Numbered from the stretch's first letter, positions 15,327 through 24,310 are shown. The stretch is DNA of 64,000 nucleotides from JBBROS01 sp965213855 (GCA_965213855.1 CBDCAA010000007.1:372001-436000); one strand, 5' to 3'. The notes: generated by a model not told the origin, from the sequence alone. A program made the numbers and translations.

Positions 15327-16190
15327 ATGGGTGGACAGCCGAGGAGACACACGGACAAGTTTTTCTTACGCAAGCAGCGCAAATACGCGGAGAGGTCCGT
15401 CGAGGCCAGGACCATCACGTTCCTGACCTACCGCGATGACGATCTGCTCGTCTTCATCGACGACTCCGGTGAGATCCTGCCTGGAACGCAAGCGGACCGG
15501 TTCTTCATGGGTGGAATCGCCGTCCACGGGAGGGATTACCGAAGGATGGACGCGGACTGGATCAGCTTGAAGAGCGAACTGTTCGGACGAAGCGCGAAGG
15601 AGTTCGTGCATGCCACCGAGGACCTCGACCGACTGAGTCCCGGCGGCCGATGGAAGCTCGAAGCCTTCCTGGCTCATGCCCGATTCAACGCCGTTTGGGG
15701 ATTCGAGCCCCCAGGCAACCTGTACGGCAAGGAAGCTGCCGCCCTGCTGAGGGCGACGAATCCTCTGGCCATCATTCGATCCATGATCGACCAGATGCAT
15801 CCACGGCAGGGGCGGCGCGAGCGGTGGATCGTCGAAAGCTCTGGAAAGCAGGATCGGCTGATGATGGAACGACATCATCAAGGCCGCGGCTGTATGGACT
15901 TCCTCCCGAGCGGAGAACTCAGCGACGTCAGTTTCGCGAGTAAACGGGACACGCCCCTAAGCGGGTTGGACATGGCGGACATCTTCGTCAACCAACTCCG
16001 TCGGTCGCACCCGTATGGTTCGCCTCCGTTTCGAGACCCACGATGGCCGTTGGGCGCCGTGCCGCCCTGGGTGCGTCTGTATCAAGCGGCGATGGGCATG
16101 CCTTGCGCCCCGTTCTTTTCGCCGCATAGGCTCCCCGCAAGAGCTTTGGACTTTTTGCCCGCCTGGTCTCCGCACCGATCACTATCCTGA
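15327..16190 (+). CDS. DUF3800-type protein
   Basis: A 287-residue soluble protein. The segment LLVFIDDSGEILPGTQADRF followed by FMGGIAVHG is the hallmark opening of DUF3800 proteins, which have an RNase H-like fold and are frequent in defence and mobile islands. Further acidic residues (HATEDLDRL, GLDMADIFVNQL) are in the positions expected for that fold. The start was taken at the ATG after a purine-rich stretch; upstream codons in the same frame lie in the divergent promoter region and are not convincing. The gene diverges from the exported protease pair. Nuclease activity is possible but unproven for this family. Confidence 0.65.
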   Translation: MGGQPRRHTDKFFLRKQRKYAERSVEARTITFLTYRDDDLLVFIDDSGEILPGTQADRFFMGGIAVHGRDYRRMDADWISLKSELFGRSAKEFVHATEDLDRLSPGGRWKLEAFLAHARFNAVWGFEPPGNLYGKEAAALLRATNPLAIIRSMIDQMHPRQGRRERWIVESSGKQDRLMMERHHQGRGCMDFLPSGELSDVSFASKRDTPLSGLDMADIFVNQLRRSHPYGSPPFRDPRWPLGAVPPWVRLYQAAMGMPCAPFFSPHRLPARALDFLPAWSPHRSLS

Positions 16191-16212
16191 GCGGACTGAC
16201 TCGCAGTCGTGT

Positions 16213-16395
16213 CCCTTGCCCCCTCGCTCAAGGCACACGCCGTGTTCCGACTGTTGGTTTCAGGCCGAGGCGGACGGGGTTTCTGCCGGGCAGATCGGTG
16301 AGCGGCTCGGACTGCCGGGGACAACGCTCTCCTTCCACCTGAACGGGCACGCGCAGCATGGAGGTCTCGACCGAGCCGTTCCGCTCGGGGTTCGG
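16213..16395 (+). pseudogene. Remnant of an ArsR-family regulator
   Basis: Two overlapping frames hold consecutive pieces of an ArsR winged helix: SLAPSLKAHAVFRLLV, then after a one-base shift QAEADGVSAGQIGERLGLPG and TTLSFHLNGHAQHGGL. Intact relatives read through this as one domain, as the ArsR gene at 22614 does. The rest of the region up to the PIN gene holds nothing else I recognise. Confidence 0.55.
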
Positions 16396-16658
16396 GATCC
16401 GAGACCGGATGGAACAGGCGTTCGCTGCCGATTTCGTAGCTGCGGATCGCGGCCTGGCCTGGGGGCGAGTCGAGCTAGTCGGCCAACCTGCGAGCGGGAG
16501 CCTGCCGGGCCCGGGGCTGGGTCACCGGATGGTGACGTCGGCGGTGCGGGTTGCGCCTGCGGCGGAATGAGGAACGCCACACCTCGGCAGCAGACTTGAG
16601 AGTGCCTGTCGGCAGAGAGGCTGGAACACCACTCCTGCCATGTGCGCCCCGTGCATGC

Positions 16659-17285
16659 TCATCGCCCAGGCCGCCTTGCGCGTCGTTCCGTACTCTGGAC
16701 TTCCCGAGGCAGGAACTGGCCAAGCACGCCGGGAGGCGGCGGTTCTCCATGGTGTAACCACGACCGCGCCGCAAACACCGACGTGATTATCAGGCCGTGC
16801 CGCAATCTGGGATGTTTGAACAGGAGCGTATCCGGTTGCCCTTCGGGATTTCTGCGCATCACCTCCGCGTGGATCCCGGCCCGCGGCCCAGGCGTGAAGT
16901 CCTCCATGTTGTTCGTCACGAGCAAATCCGAGCCAGCCGCGACAGCGGTGTCGAGGACGGCCTGATCCTCCGGGTCGAGCAGCGGCTGCACGCCGCCGCC
17001 GAGGACCGCGAAGGGAGCGTCGCCGACAACGCCCCCGGTCGCAGACGACTCAACCGCGTTCCTGGCCGCCTCGGCGAACCGCTCGGGCAGGTCGAGCCTG
17101 ACCAGGACTTCCTGGAGCGTGTCGAGCATCACGTGGGAGATGATCGGCTGCACGGGCCCCAGTCGGCAATGACCGTTGAAAGCGATGTCGACCAGTTGTT
17201 GCGCAGCAGATCCTTCCCGCCCTCTGGAAAGCGAGAGATAGTGGTTCACCCACACGTTCACATCCAGAACCAGTCTCAAAACCAT
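16659..17285 (-). CDS. PIN-domain toxin (VapC-like ribonuclease)
   Basis: A 208-residue protein with PIN-domain landmarks: LVLDVNVWVNH with the first catalytic Asp (Asp8), an internal acidic residue in the LQEVLVRLDLPERF helix region, and the cluster DPEDQAVLDTAVAAG followed by DLLVTNNMEDF. It is longer than typical VapC toxins (about 130-140), with some 60 extra C-terminal residues rich in Arg and Pro. PIN toxins cut RNA, often tRNA or rRNA. The gene follows its presumed antitoxin by 6 nt. Confidence is good for the fold and moderate for toxin activity. Confidence 0.75.
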   Translation of the reverse strand: MVLRLVLDVNVWVNHYLSLSRGREGSAAQQLVDIAFNGHCRLGPVQPIISHVMLDTLQEVLVRLDLPERFAEAARNAVESSATGGVVGDAPFAVLGGGVQPLLDPEDQAVLDTAVAAGSDLLVTNNMEDFTPGPRAGIHAEVMRRNPEGQPDTLLFKHPRLRHGLIITSVFAARSWLHHGEPPPPGVLGQFLPREVQSTERRARRPGR

Positions 17286-17291
17286 CCCCGG

Positions 17292-17717
17292 TCAGTCTCC
17301 GAAACCGCTGGAAGGCGCGGGTTCCTCGTCTGAGGATGGCTCATGGGGAGCGTCCGCAAGTGCCCTCCGGTAGTCCCTGACGGCTTCGACGGCCCGAATG
17401 GCATCCTCTTCCTCACTGCCATCGTCCTGGATCAATCCGGTTTCCCGGCTGCGTGCCAGCAACTGCCGTTCGACCACTGAATTCCCGACTTGGGCGATGG
17501 CCTTGGCCAGTGCGAATGCCAGCTGCTTCTGTGCTTCCTCGCCGCCTTCCGCGAGAACGAACCGAAGGGTTCTCCTGGCAGCCGGGGGCAGGAGAGCACC
17601 CAAGGCAGACGCGCGTGCCGCAGCCTGGCTTCGCGTGACCCCGTCCGAACGGGCGATATCCTCGACCCGGGCGGCCAGCTTCGGATCGGCGATGAACGAT
17701 ACGGTAATCCCTGTCAT
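17292..17717 (-). CDS. Antitoxin of the PIN pair
   Basis: A 141-residue protein, acidic toward the C-terminus. The N-terminus MTGITVSFIADPKLAARVED followed by IARSDGVTRSQAAARA looks like a ribbon-helix-helix DNA-binding unit. The long middle helix region and a disordered acidic tail (DAPHEPSSDEEPAPSS) would bind the toxin. The start was placed at the second ATG because GGAGG lies five bases upstream; an ATG four codons earlier has a weaker site. The six-base gap to the toxin and an inverted repeat at the promoter fit autoregulation. Confidence 0.65.
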   Translation of the reverse strand: MTGITVSFIADPKLAARVEDIARSDGVTRSQAAARASALGALLPPAARRTLRFVLAEGGEEAQKQLAFALAKAIAQVGNSVVERQLLARSRETGLIQDDGSEEEDAIRAVEAVRDYRRALADAPHEPSSDEEPAPSSGFGD

Positions 17718-17731
17718 GGCATCCTCCATGT

Positions 17732-17748
17732 CCTATAGGATATATAGG
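17732..17748. promoter_or_regulatory. Inverted repeat before the antitoxin gene
   Basis: CCTATAGGATATATAGG has six-base arms CCTATA and TATAGG around five bases. It lies 15 bases before the chosen antitoxin start in an otherwise GC-rich region. This is the position and form of an autoregulatory operator/promoter for a toxin-antitoxin pair. Confidence 0.5.
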
Positions 17749-17826
17749 GTATCAGGGCGCGAGTCGCAACTGGTTCGGTAAGGCGGGTGTCGACATGACC
17801 GGTTGCTGCTGAACCCGAGTCCCGTC

Positions 17827-17947
17827 AACTGTGGCGAGCGTTACAGTGTGGCGTCATATGAACAGGTGCTCACTCACAAGGGCTGACGACGAATGGGCAC
17901 CGTCCCGTCAATCATCGGCGACCAAGCTGCCGAGCTGTCCGAGATGT
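17827..17947 (+). pseudogene. Truncated duplicate of the arsR operator and first codons
   Basis: About 120 bases here match the region 19000-19117. They include an operator-like TGAACAGGTGCTCA and the first codons of an ArsR gene (MGTVPSIIGDQAAELSEM compared with MGTVPSLTDDQAVELSEM). The copy ends abruptly, and the 3' end of the cation-efflux gene on the other strand follows. The duplication therefore brackets the efflux gene with two ArsR-type operators in direct orientation. Confidence 0.75.
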
Positions 17948-17987
17948 GGGTCAAGCACGCAACGACACGCTCGGCTGTCGGCGGCAG

Positions 17988-18992
17988 TCACACCACGGAT
18001 GCCGACCTCAGCTCGCACGCCACGGCCGTCTCGGGCGTCTCGACCTGGAAGGTGGCGTGCCCGATGCCGAACTCCTTGCGCACCAGCTCGCAGGCGGCCC
18101 GCAGCGTCCCCGGGGGAGCGGTCTCGTCGCCGTCCACCACCAGGTGGGCCGTCAGCGCCGTTTCGGTCGTGCTCAGACCCCAGACGTGCAGGTCGTGGAC
18201 CTCCGTCACGCCGGGTAGGCGGCCGAGCGCGGCTTCGACCCTCGCGACATCGATGCCGTCCGGCACGGCGTCGAGGGCCAGGTTGGCGGAGTCCCGCAGC
18301 AGGCCCCAGGTGCCGATCGTGATGACGGCGACGATGGCGAGCGACGTCGCGGGGTCGAGCCAGAGCCAGCCCGTCAGGCTGATGACGAGGCCCGAGCCGA
18401 CGACTCCGGCCGAGACCACTGCGTCGGACGCCATGTGCAGGAAGGCACCGCGGACATTGAGGTCGCCCTTGCTGCCGCGCATGAACAACAGCGCGGTCCC
18501 GCCATTGATCAGGATACCGAGTGCGGCCACCCACATCACGGTGGCGCCCCCAACTGGGGCAGGGTCGCCGAACCGCTGGGTGGCCTCCACCGCGATGGCA
18601 CCGCAACCCAGCAGCAGGATGACCGCGTTGGTCAGGGAGGCAAGGATGGTGCCCCGCCCCCAGCCGTAGGTGCGGGCCAGCGTCGGCGCACGCCGGGCGA
18701 GCGTGGCGGCACCCCAGCCGATAAGAAGCCCGAGGACGTCGCCCAGGTTGTGCACGGCGTCGGCCAGCAAGGCGACTGAATGGGCGGCCAGCCCGTAGAG
18801 GATCTGGGCCACGACAAAGGCAGCGTTGAGCGCGGTCCCGATGGCGAAGGCACGGCCAAACGACGCCGGGGCATGGTGGTGGCCACCGGACCCGTGTGAG
18901 TGTCCGGCGTGCGAATCGCCGCCATGGTGTTGTGCGTGATCGTGTCCGGTGTGGTCATGCCCGGCATGATCGTGATGGTGTCCGGACATCAT
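17988..18992 (-). CDS. czcD: Cation diffusion facilitator (zinc/cobalt/cadmium exporter)
   Basis: A 334-residue inner-membrane protein of the CDF family. The first 45 residues are extremely His-rich (HHHDHAGHDHTGHDHAQHH, then more), a cytoplasmic metal-capturing tail. Six membrane segments follow with the metal-site motifs HSVALLADAVHNLGD and HMASDAVVSAGVV (H/D residues of sites in TM2 and TM5). A C-terminal cytoplasmic ferredoxin-like domain contains VHDLHVWGL. It exchanges metal for protons, exporting Zn, Cd or Co. The start is one of two adjacent ATGs. It diverges from arsR across a shared operator, so both should be induced by metal. Confidence 0.88.
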   Translation of the reverse strand: MMSGHHHDHAGHDHTGHDHAQHHGGDSHAGHSHGSGGHHHAPASFGRAFAIGTALNAAFVVAQILYGLAAHSVALLADAVHNLGDVLGLLIGWGAATLARRAPTLARTYGWGRGTILASLTNAVILLLGCGAIAVEATQRFGDPAPVGGATVMWVAALGILINGGTALLFMRGSKGDLNVRGAFLHMASDAVVSAGVVGSGLVISLTGWLWLDPATSLAIVAVITIGTWGLLRDSANLALDAVPDGIDVARVEAALGRLPGVTEVHDLHVWGLSTTETALTAHLVVDGDETAPPGTLRAACELVRKEFGIGHATFQVETPETAVACELRSASVV

Positions 18993-19031
18993 GCTTCTCA
19001 CTGTGGTTGCGGGTTACATTGTATCGTCGTA

Positions 19032-19045
19032 TGAACAGGTGTTCA
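19032..19045. promoter_or_regulatory. SmtB/CzrA-type operator
   Basis: TGAACAGGTGTTCA is a perfect inverted repeat (TGAACA / TGTTCA, two-base spacer) in the divergent region between the cation-efflux gene and arsR. It matches the half-site form of zinc-sensing ArsR-family operators. An ATG overlaps it, which argues against translation starting there. Confidence 0.8.
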
Positions 19046-19063
19046 GACATAGGCACATGGCGC

Positions 19064-19390
19064 ATGGGCACCGTCCCGTCACTCACAGACGACCAAGCGG
19101 TCGAGCTGTCCGAAATGTTCAGGCTGATGGGCGACCCAAGCCGTCTCAAGATCATCGTCGCCTGCCTGTCGGTGCCGACCAGCGTCTCCGACGTGGCGGC
19201 CGCAACGCGCCTGTCGCCGTCCCTGGTCAGTCACCACCTGCGCCTGCTCCGTGCGGCGCGGATCCTTCGCGCTGAGAGGCGGGGCAAGCAGGTGTTCTAT
19301 GTCGCGGCGGACGAGCACGTCCGATGCACGATCGCCGACATGGTGGCCCACGTGCACGAGGATCCCGACGCCGAGCACAGCGAGACATGA
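19064..19390 (+). CDS. ArsR/SmtB-family metal sensor
   Basis: A 108-residue winged-helix repressor: GDPSRLKIIVACL, DVAAATRLSPSLVSHHLRLL (recognition helix), ARILRAERRGKQVFYVAADEHV, and a C-terminal helix with HVHEDPDAEH whose histidines and acids resemble the alpha-5 zinc site of SmtB/CzrA. Metal binding would release it from the adjacent operator. The start was placed downstream of the operator. Its TGA overlaps the ATG of the P-type ATPase gene, so sensor and pump are co-expressed. Confidence 0.85.
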   Translation: MGTVPSLTDDQAVELSEMFRLMGDPSRLKIIVACLSVPTSVSDVAAATRLSPSLVSHHLRLLRAARILRAERRGKQVFYVAADEHVRCTIADMVAHVHEDPDAEHSET

Positions 19391-21546
19391 CGGTGCAGGA
19401 CGCGGAGGCGCCGACCCTGCTGCGCTACCGCGTGGACGGCATGGACTGCCCCAGCTGTGCCTCGAAGATCGAGACGGCGGTCAAGCGGCTCGGCGGCACC
19501 GACGTGAGAGTGAGCTACCAGCGGCAGACCCTGGCACTGCACCTTGACGAGGTTGCGACGCCGAGGGCCACCGTCGAGGAAGGCATCCGCCAGCTCGGTT
19601 ACGGCGTCGCGCCTGTTATTGCCCCCAGCATCCAGGTTGGCGGAGCCGGGTTCGCGGATGCGGATGCGCCGGACCGCCCGGCTTGGTGGCGGGGTGCCAA
19701 GGCCTGTCTGGCAGCTGCGATCGGAACCCTGATCGCAGTCGCCCTCCTGGCGTCGCACACGGTCGCGGGCATGGGCGACCGGGCATACCTCCCGGCCGCC
19801 CTATTCGGCCTGGCGTTCTTCGGCCGGAAGGCATTTGCGGCAGCCCGCGCGGGGTCGCCGTTCAGCATCGAGATGCTGATGTCGATTGCCGTCGCCGGAG
19901 CGGTCGCCATCGGCGAGGAGTCCGAGGCGGCCACGGTGGCCTTCCTGTTCACGGTTGGCGAGCTGCTGGAGGGCGTCGCGGGCAGTCGGGCCCGGGCGGG
20001 TATCGAGGCGCTCGGCAAGCTGGTGCCGCGGACGGCGATGCTCCTGGAGCGCGGGACCGCACGCGAGGTGGCCGCGACCAGCCTGAACGTGGGCGACATC
20101 GTCCTTGTCCGGCCGGGCGACCGCGTCCCGGCCGACGGCGAGGTGATTGAGGGCTTGTCCGAGATCGATGAAAGCACGGTGACCGGGGATCCGGTTCCCG
20201 TGCCCAAGGCGGAGGGAGCCGCGATCCTGGCGGGGAGCGTCAACGCGTCGGGGACATTGGAGGTGCGGGTGAGCAAGACCGCATCCGACAACACCATCGC
20301 CCGCATCATCCGGCTGGTGGAGGAGGCCCAGGAGGCGAAGGCGCCGACCGCCCGCTTCATCGAGCGGTTCTCGGCGGTCTACACGCCCGCAGCGGTCGCG
20401 GTCGCCGCGCTGGTGGCGATCGGGCCGCCACTCCTGCTCGGGTCGGAGTGGACGACCTGGATTTACCGCGCGCTCACGCTGCTTCTGGTGGCGTGCCCGT
20501 GCGCCCTGGTGCTCTCCACCCCCGCGGCGATCGCGTCGGGGCTGGCGGTCGGCGCGCGGCGCGGGTTGCTGGTCAAGGGAGGAGTCGCCCTGGAGGCGGC
20601 GGGCACCGTCCGCACGGTTGCCTGGGACAAGACGGGCACGCTCACGGAAGGACGTCCGCGCGTCACCGACATCCTCGTGCTCGACGGTTCAGAGCGGACG
20701 CTTCTCGGCCTCGCGGCTTCCGTCGAGAGCGGCTCCAGCCACCCTCTCGGTCGAGCGATCCTGGACCGTGCCGCCGCGGATGGCATCCCGCTTCGCCCGG
20801 CGAAAGACCCGCTCGCGGTGCCGGGACGGGCCGTGGAGGCCACGGTCTCGGGCAAGCGCGTCAGCGTCAGCTCGCCGAGCTGGGCGTCCCGCGTGATGCA
20901 GCTCCCTGCCGACGTTGGGAGCAGGCTGGCCACCTGGGAGTCCGAGGGGAAGACGGTCGTCGCCGTGACCTTGGACGGCGCCATCGCCGGGTTGGTGGCT
21001 GTCCGGGACGGGCCGCGGGCGGACGCGGCGGCGGGCATCCGCATGCTGCGCGACATGGGCGTGACGTCGGTGATGCTGACCGGGGACAATCCGCGGACCG
21101 CGCGCGCCATTGCGGCGGGGCTGGATTTGGAGGTTCGGGCAGGTCTGCTGCCCGCCGACAAGCTCCGGGAGGTCGCGGGCCTGAAGGCGAAAGGTACTGT
21201 CGCAATGGTCGGCGACGGCATCAACGACGCCCCCGCGCTCGCGACGGCCACCGTGGGCATAGCCATGGGCGGCGGGACCGACGTGGCGCTCGAGACGGCC
21301 GACGCCACCATCCTGAACGGGCGGGTCGCGGACGTTGCCGCGCTAGTCGGCCTGTCGCGTGCGACGATGGCGAACATCCGCCAGAACGTCACCGTAGCCC
21401 TCGGCCTGAAGGCTGTCTTCGTGGTGACCACCGTCGCGGGCGTCACGGGACTATGGCCTGCGGTTCTGGCGGACACCGGCGCGACGGTGCTCGTAACCCT
21501 GAACGCGCTCAGGCTACTGGCTTGGCGGCCGAAGAGCGCTCCCTGA
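19387..21546 (+). CDS. cadA: Zn/Cd/Pb-transporting P1B-type ATPase
   Basis: A 719-residue pump with one N-terminal heavy-metal domain (GMDCPSCASKIE, Cys21 and Cys24), membrane segments, the actuator, and the membrane metal site CPCAL (about 370-372). The phosphorylation motif DKTGTLTEG has its Asp near 414, and GDGINDAPALA follows. CPC with one GMDCxxC domain is the usual set for zinc/cadmium/lead exporters of the ZntA/CadA group. The start is the ATG overlapping the arsR stop. It complements the CDF exporter, the ATPase being effective at toxic levels. Confidence 0.9.
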   Translation: MTVQDAEAPTLLRYRVDGMDCPSCASKIETAVKRLGGTDVRVSYQRQTLALHLDEVATPRATVEEGIRQLGYGVAPVIAPSIQVGGAGFADADAPDRPAWWRGAKACLAAAIGTLIAVALLASHTVAGMGDRAYLPAALFGLAFFGRKAFAAARAGSPFSIEMLMSIAVAGAVAIGEESEAATVAFLFTVGELLEGVAGSRARAGIEALGKLVPRTAMLLERGTAREVAATSLNVGDIVLVRPGDRVPADGEVIEGLSEIDESTVTGDPVPVPKAEGAAILAGSVNASGTLEVRVSKTASDNTIARIIRLVEEAQEAKAPTARFIERFSAVYTPAAVAVAALVAIGPPLLLGSEWTTWIYRALTLLLVACPCALVLSTPAAIASGLAVGARRGLLVKGGVALEAAGTVRTVAWDKTGTLTEGRPRVTDILVLDGSERTLLGLAASVESGSSHPLGRAILDRAAADGIPLRPAKDPLAVPGRAVEATVSGKRVSVSSPSWASRVMQLPADVGSRLATWESEGKTVVAVTLDGAIAGLVAVRDGPRADAAAGIRMLRDMGVTSVMLTGDNPRTARAIAAGLDLEVRAGLLPADKLREVAGLKAKGTVAMVGDGINDAPALATATVGIAMGGGTDVALETADATILNGRVADVAALVGLSRATMANIRQNVTVALGLKAVFVVTTVAGVTGLWPAVLADTGATVLVTLNALRLLAWRPKSAP

Positions 21547-21667
21547 TTGCCGAGGAGGCCCTCCCAACGGCACCGTCGGCAGGCTGCTCTCCGCCAGATT
21601 TCGGGGCGTTTCTCGCGGAAGCCTGTAGGCAATCCTGCAATCTTCCAGCCAATCACGGCATTCAGAT

Positions 21668-22504
21668 TCAACCCGCGGCGTCAGCCGCCCCTTGCGATAA
21701 AGAAACCTCGTCGACGAAGAACGGAATGCGAAGTTCCTCCAATAGCGGCGGGTGCGGCACTTCGAAGGCCTCCTGCCAGGGGATGTCAGGGAAATGCGTG
21801 GACAGGATTGCCCGCTCGCAAGCCGAGAGCACGGTCGTGAGCCAGTTCGACAGACGGTGCACGTCGGCCATGAATTCAGGGAGGCCCTGCGGCACCTTGC
21901 CGCCTTGTAGCCTGGCGTGGAGCGCCATGCTGACCAGCACCTCCGTGGTTGCGGCGAACATGTTCGCGTGGGCCTTCCCCGCATAGACGACCCACGCGTC
22001 GTCTTCCGGAAGGCCGGTGAAGGCCGCATCGAGTTCGTCCACGTCCGGCATGTGGAATGCGCTGTCCCGGAAATCGGTCAAAGGCTGGGACCGTCCAAAA
22101 TACCTGTTGAGCTGCTTCTTGGCGTCGATCTCCAGAGCATCGAAGAGGGGCAGGTAGGTTTCCGTCACCGAGGGCACGCCCTGGAACAGCTTAGTGAACA
22201 TGAGCCAACCCTCATGAACCTTGGCCATCCAGACCCTGAAGACGATCATCGCCTGGCCGAGCTCGATCTGGCTGCGGGCACCCGCCCGAACGCCGCCGAT
22301 GGCATTCGCGGCGACAGCCATCTTGCCGAAGACATATAGCTCGTTGTGAACGTGACCCGACAGGAACAGCAAGGCGCGGTCGGCTTTCGGGATCGCAGCC
22401 ATCCGAGCCTTCGGGATTGACCGCCGTCCGATGCGCAGTGTCGGGGTCGGATGCGGTCTCGCTTCCGCTTTACGTTTCCTGCGGTAGCTGGACTTGTGGG
22501 CCAT
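21668..22504 (-). CDS. Hypothetical protein, 278 residues
   Basis: A soluble, largely helical protein with a basic N-terminus (MAHKSSYRRKRKAEARP). It shows no family I can name. Recognisable stretches are ALLFLSGHVHNELYVFGKMA and a conserved-looking WVVYAGKAHANMFAATTEVL. The start was chosen at MAHK; a longer version reaches an upstream codon with no supporting site. The gene stands between the cadmium/zinc and arsenic modules and is convergent with the ATPase gene, with about 120 bases of unassigned sequence between them. Confidence 0.55.
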   Translation of the reverse strand: MAHKSSYRRKRKAEARPHPTPTLRIGRRSIPKARMAAIPKADRALLFLSGHVHNELYVFGKMAVAANAIGGVRAGARSQIELGQAMIVFRVWMAKVHEGWLMFTKLFQGVPSVTETYLPLFDALEIDAKKQLNRYFGRSQPLTDFRDSAFHMPDVDELDAAFTGLPEDDAWVVYAGKAHANMFAATTEVLVSMALHARLQGGKVPQGLPEFMADVHRLSNWLTTVLSACERAILSTHFPDIPWQEAFEVPHPPLLEELRIPFFVDEVSLSQGAADAAG

Positions 22505-22613
22505 CGCGTATCCTGATGCTGCGCTTCCCCCGATTGCAACGCCCCGACGCGCTGCCCGTGGCACGCCAAGAACTATGATGCTACGTTAATTGTCGAAATA
22601 TCGGAGTGTCTCC

Positions 22614-22961
22614 TTGGACCCGAAAGCAGTCGTGACCGCACTCGCGGCCCTGGCCCAGGAGAAGCGCCTGGACATCTTCATGCTGCTGGCGCGGACAGGG
22701 CCGGAAGGCCTTCCCGCGGGAGAGATCGCCGCAGGCGTCGGCGTCCCGCCCTCCTCGTTGACCTTCCATATCCAGCAGCTCTTCCACGCCGGGCTGGTGA
22801 CCCAGCGCCGGGTCAGCCGCCAGCTGTTCTACGCGATGGCGCCGGAGGTCATGAACGGGCTGGTGGCCTACCGGACGGCGAACTGCTGCGGCCAGGCGGA
22901 TCGGGTCCCGGTCTGCCAGCCCGCGTCGGCCAAGGCCGCGAAGCGCGCCTCGGCTGCATAG
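22614..22961 (+). CDS. arsR: ArsR-family arsenic-responsive repressor
   Basis: A 115-residue winged-helix protein: AALAQEKRLDIFMLLARTGP, GLPAGEIAAGVGVPPSSLTF, HIQQLFHAGLV. A C-terminal tail carries CC (in TANCCGQ) and one more Cys (VCQ), the cysteine arrangement seen in one class of ArsR arsenite sensors. The start is a TTG seven bases after GGAG; an upstream in-frame TTG lacks a site. AT-rich sequence with TTGTCGAAATAT directly upstream is the likely promoter/operator. It leads the arsB-arsH transcription unit. Confidence 0.82.
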   Translation: MDPKAVVTALAALAQEKRLDIFMLLARTGPEGLPAGEIAAGVGVPPSSLTFHIQQLFHAGLVTQRRVSRQLFYAMAPEVMNGLVAYRTANCCGQADRVPVCQPASAKAAKRASAA

Positions 22962-22993
22962 CCGTTCGTCGCCATAAAGGACTTCCTGAACCG

Positions 22994-24310
22994 ATGCTCG
23001 CTTCCGTCATCTTCGTCATCACGCTCGTCTTCGTCATCTGGCAGCCTCGCGGCCTCGGCATCGGCTGGAGCGCCCTGGCCGGGGCAGCCGTGGCCCTGGC
23101 GACGGGCGCCATCGGCCTGCCGGACATCCCCGTGGTCTGGCACATCGTCTGGGATGCCACCTTCACCTTCGTGGCCCTGATCGTGATCTCGCTGCTGCTG
23201 GACGAAGCCGGGTTCTTTCACTGGGCGGCGCTGCACGTCGCCCGGATGGGCGGCGGAAGGGGGCGGCGCCTGTTCCCGTTCGTCGTATTGCTCGGGGCCG
23301 CCATCTCCGCCCTCTTTGCCAACGATGGCGCGGCGCTGCTGCTCACCCCCATAGTCATGGCCATCCTGCTGCGGCTGGACTTCACGCCTGCCGCGACGCT
23401 GGCCTTCGTCATCGCAACCGGGTTCGTCGCCGACAGCACCAGCCTGCCACTGGTGATCTCGAACCTGGTCAACATCGTCAGCGCCAACTACTTCCGGATC
23501 GGCTTCGACCGCTATGCGGAGGTGATGGTGCCCGTCGACCTCGCGGCCCTCGCCGCGACACTGGCGGTGCTGTGGGTCTACTTTGGCCGGGACGTGCCCG
23601 CGCGATACGAGACGGCGGATCTGGAAGCCCCCGCGTCAGCCATCCGCGACCGGGCCGTCTTCATCGCCGCCTTCCCCCTGCTGGCCACACTTCTCGCCGC
23701 CTACTTCATCCTGGCGCCCCGGGGCATTCCGGTGTCGGCGGTGACCGGGGCGGCGGCGCTGCTGCTGCTCGTTATCGGCGGGCGCTGGTATCCGGGCGGC
23801 CCGGGGGCGGTCATCCCGGTCCGCAAGGTCCTTCTCGGCGCGCCGTGGCAGATCGTCATCTTCAGCATCGGCATGTATCTCGTCGTCTACGGCCTCCGGA
23901 ATGCCGGGCTGACCGGGGCCCTCGCCGGAGGGTTGGAGTGGCTGGGCGGCCACGGTCGGTGGGCCGCGACGATCGGGACGGGCTTCGAGGCGGCGCTCCT
24001 TTCCTCAGTCATGAACAACATGCCGAGCGTGCTGATCGGCTCGCTGGCCATCGAACAGGCCCACGGGCTGCCCCCGGCGATCGGCGAACTCATGGTCTAC
24101 GCCAACGTCATAGGGTGCGACCTCGGGCCGAAGTTCACGCCGATCGGCAGCCTGGCGACGCTGCTTTGGCTGCACGTGCTGGCGCAGAAGGGCCAGGTGA
24201 TCACCTGGGGCCAATACATGAAAGTCGGCCTGGTCATTACGCCGCCAGTCCTGCTGGCAGTGCTGGTCGCCCTGGCGCTGTGGCTGCCCGTCGTGGGAGC
24301 CGCGCCATGA
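22994..24310 (+). CDS. arsB: Arsenite permease
   Basis: A 438-residue inner-membrane protein of the ArsB family with about 11-12 hydrophobic segments. The family signatures ANDGAALLLTPIVMAILLR, GFVADSTSLPLVISNLVNIV, NNMPSVLIGSLAI and GCDLGPKFTPIGSLATLLW are all present. It extrudes arsenite or antimonite by coupling to the proton gradient, optionally with an ArsA ATPase, which is absent here. It lies 32 bases after arsR, and its stop overlaps the arsH start (ATGA). Confidence 0.92.
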   Translation: MLASVIFVITLVFVIWQPRGLGIGWSALAGAAVALATGAIGLPDIPVVWHIVWDATFTFVALIVISLLLDEAGFFHWAALHVARMGGGRGRRLFPFVVLLGAAISALFANDGAALLLTPIVMAILLRLDFTPAATLAFVIATGFVADSTSLPLVISNLVNIVSANYFRIGFDRYAEVMVPVDLAALAATLAVLWVYFGRDVPARYETADLEAPASAIRDRAVFIAAFPLLATLLAAYFILAPRGIPVSAVTGAAALLLLVIGGRWYPGGPGAVIPVRKVLLGAPWQIVIFSIGMYLVVYGLRNAGLTGALAGGLEWLGGHGRWAATIGTGFEAALLSSVMNNMPSVLIGSLAIEQAHGLPPAIGELMVYANVIGCDLGPKFTPIGSLATLLWLHVLAQKGQVITWGQYMKVGLVITPPVLLAVLVALALWLPVVGAAP

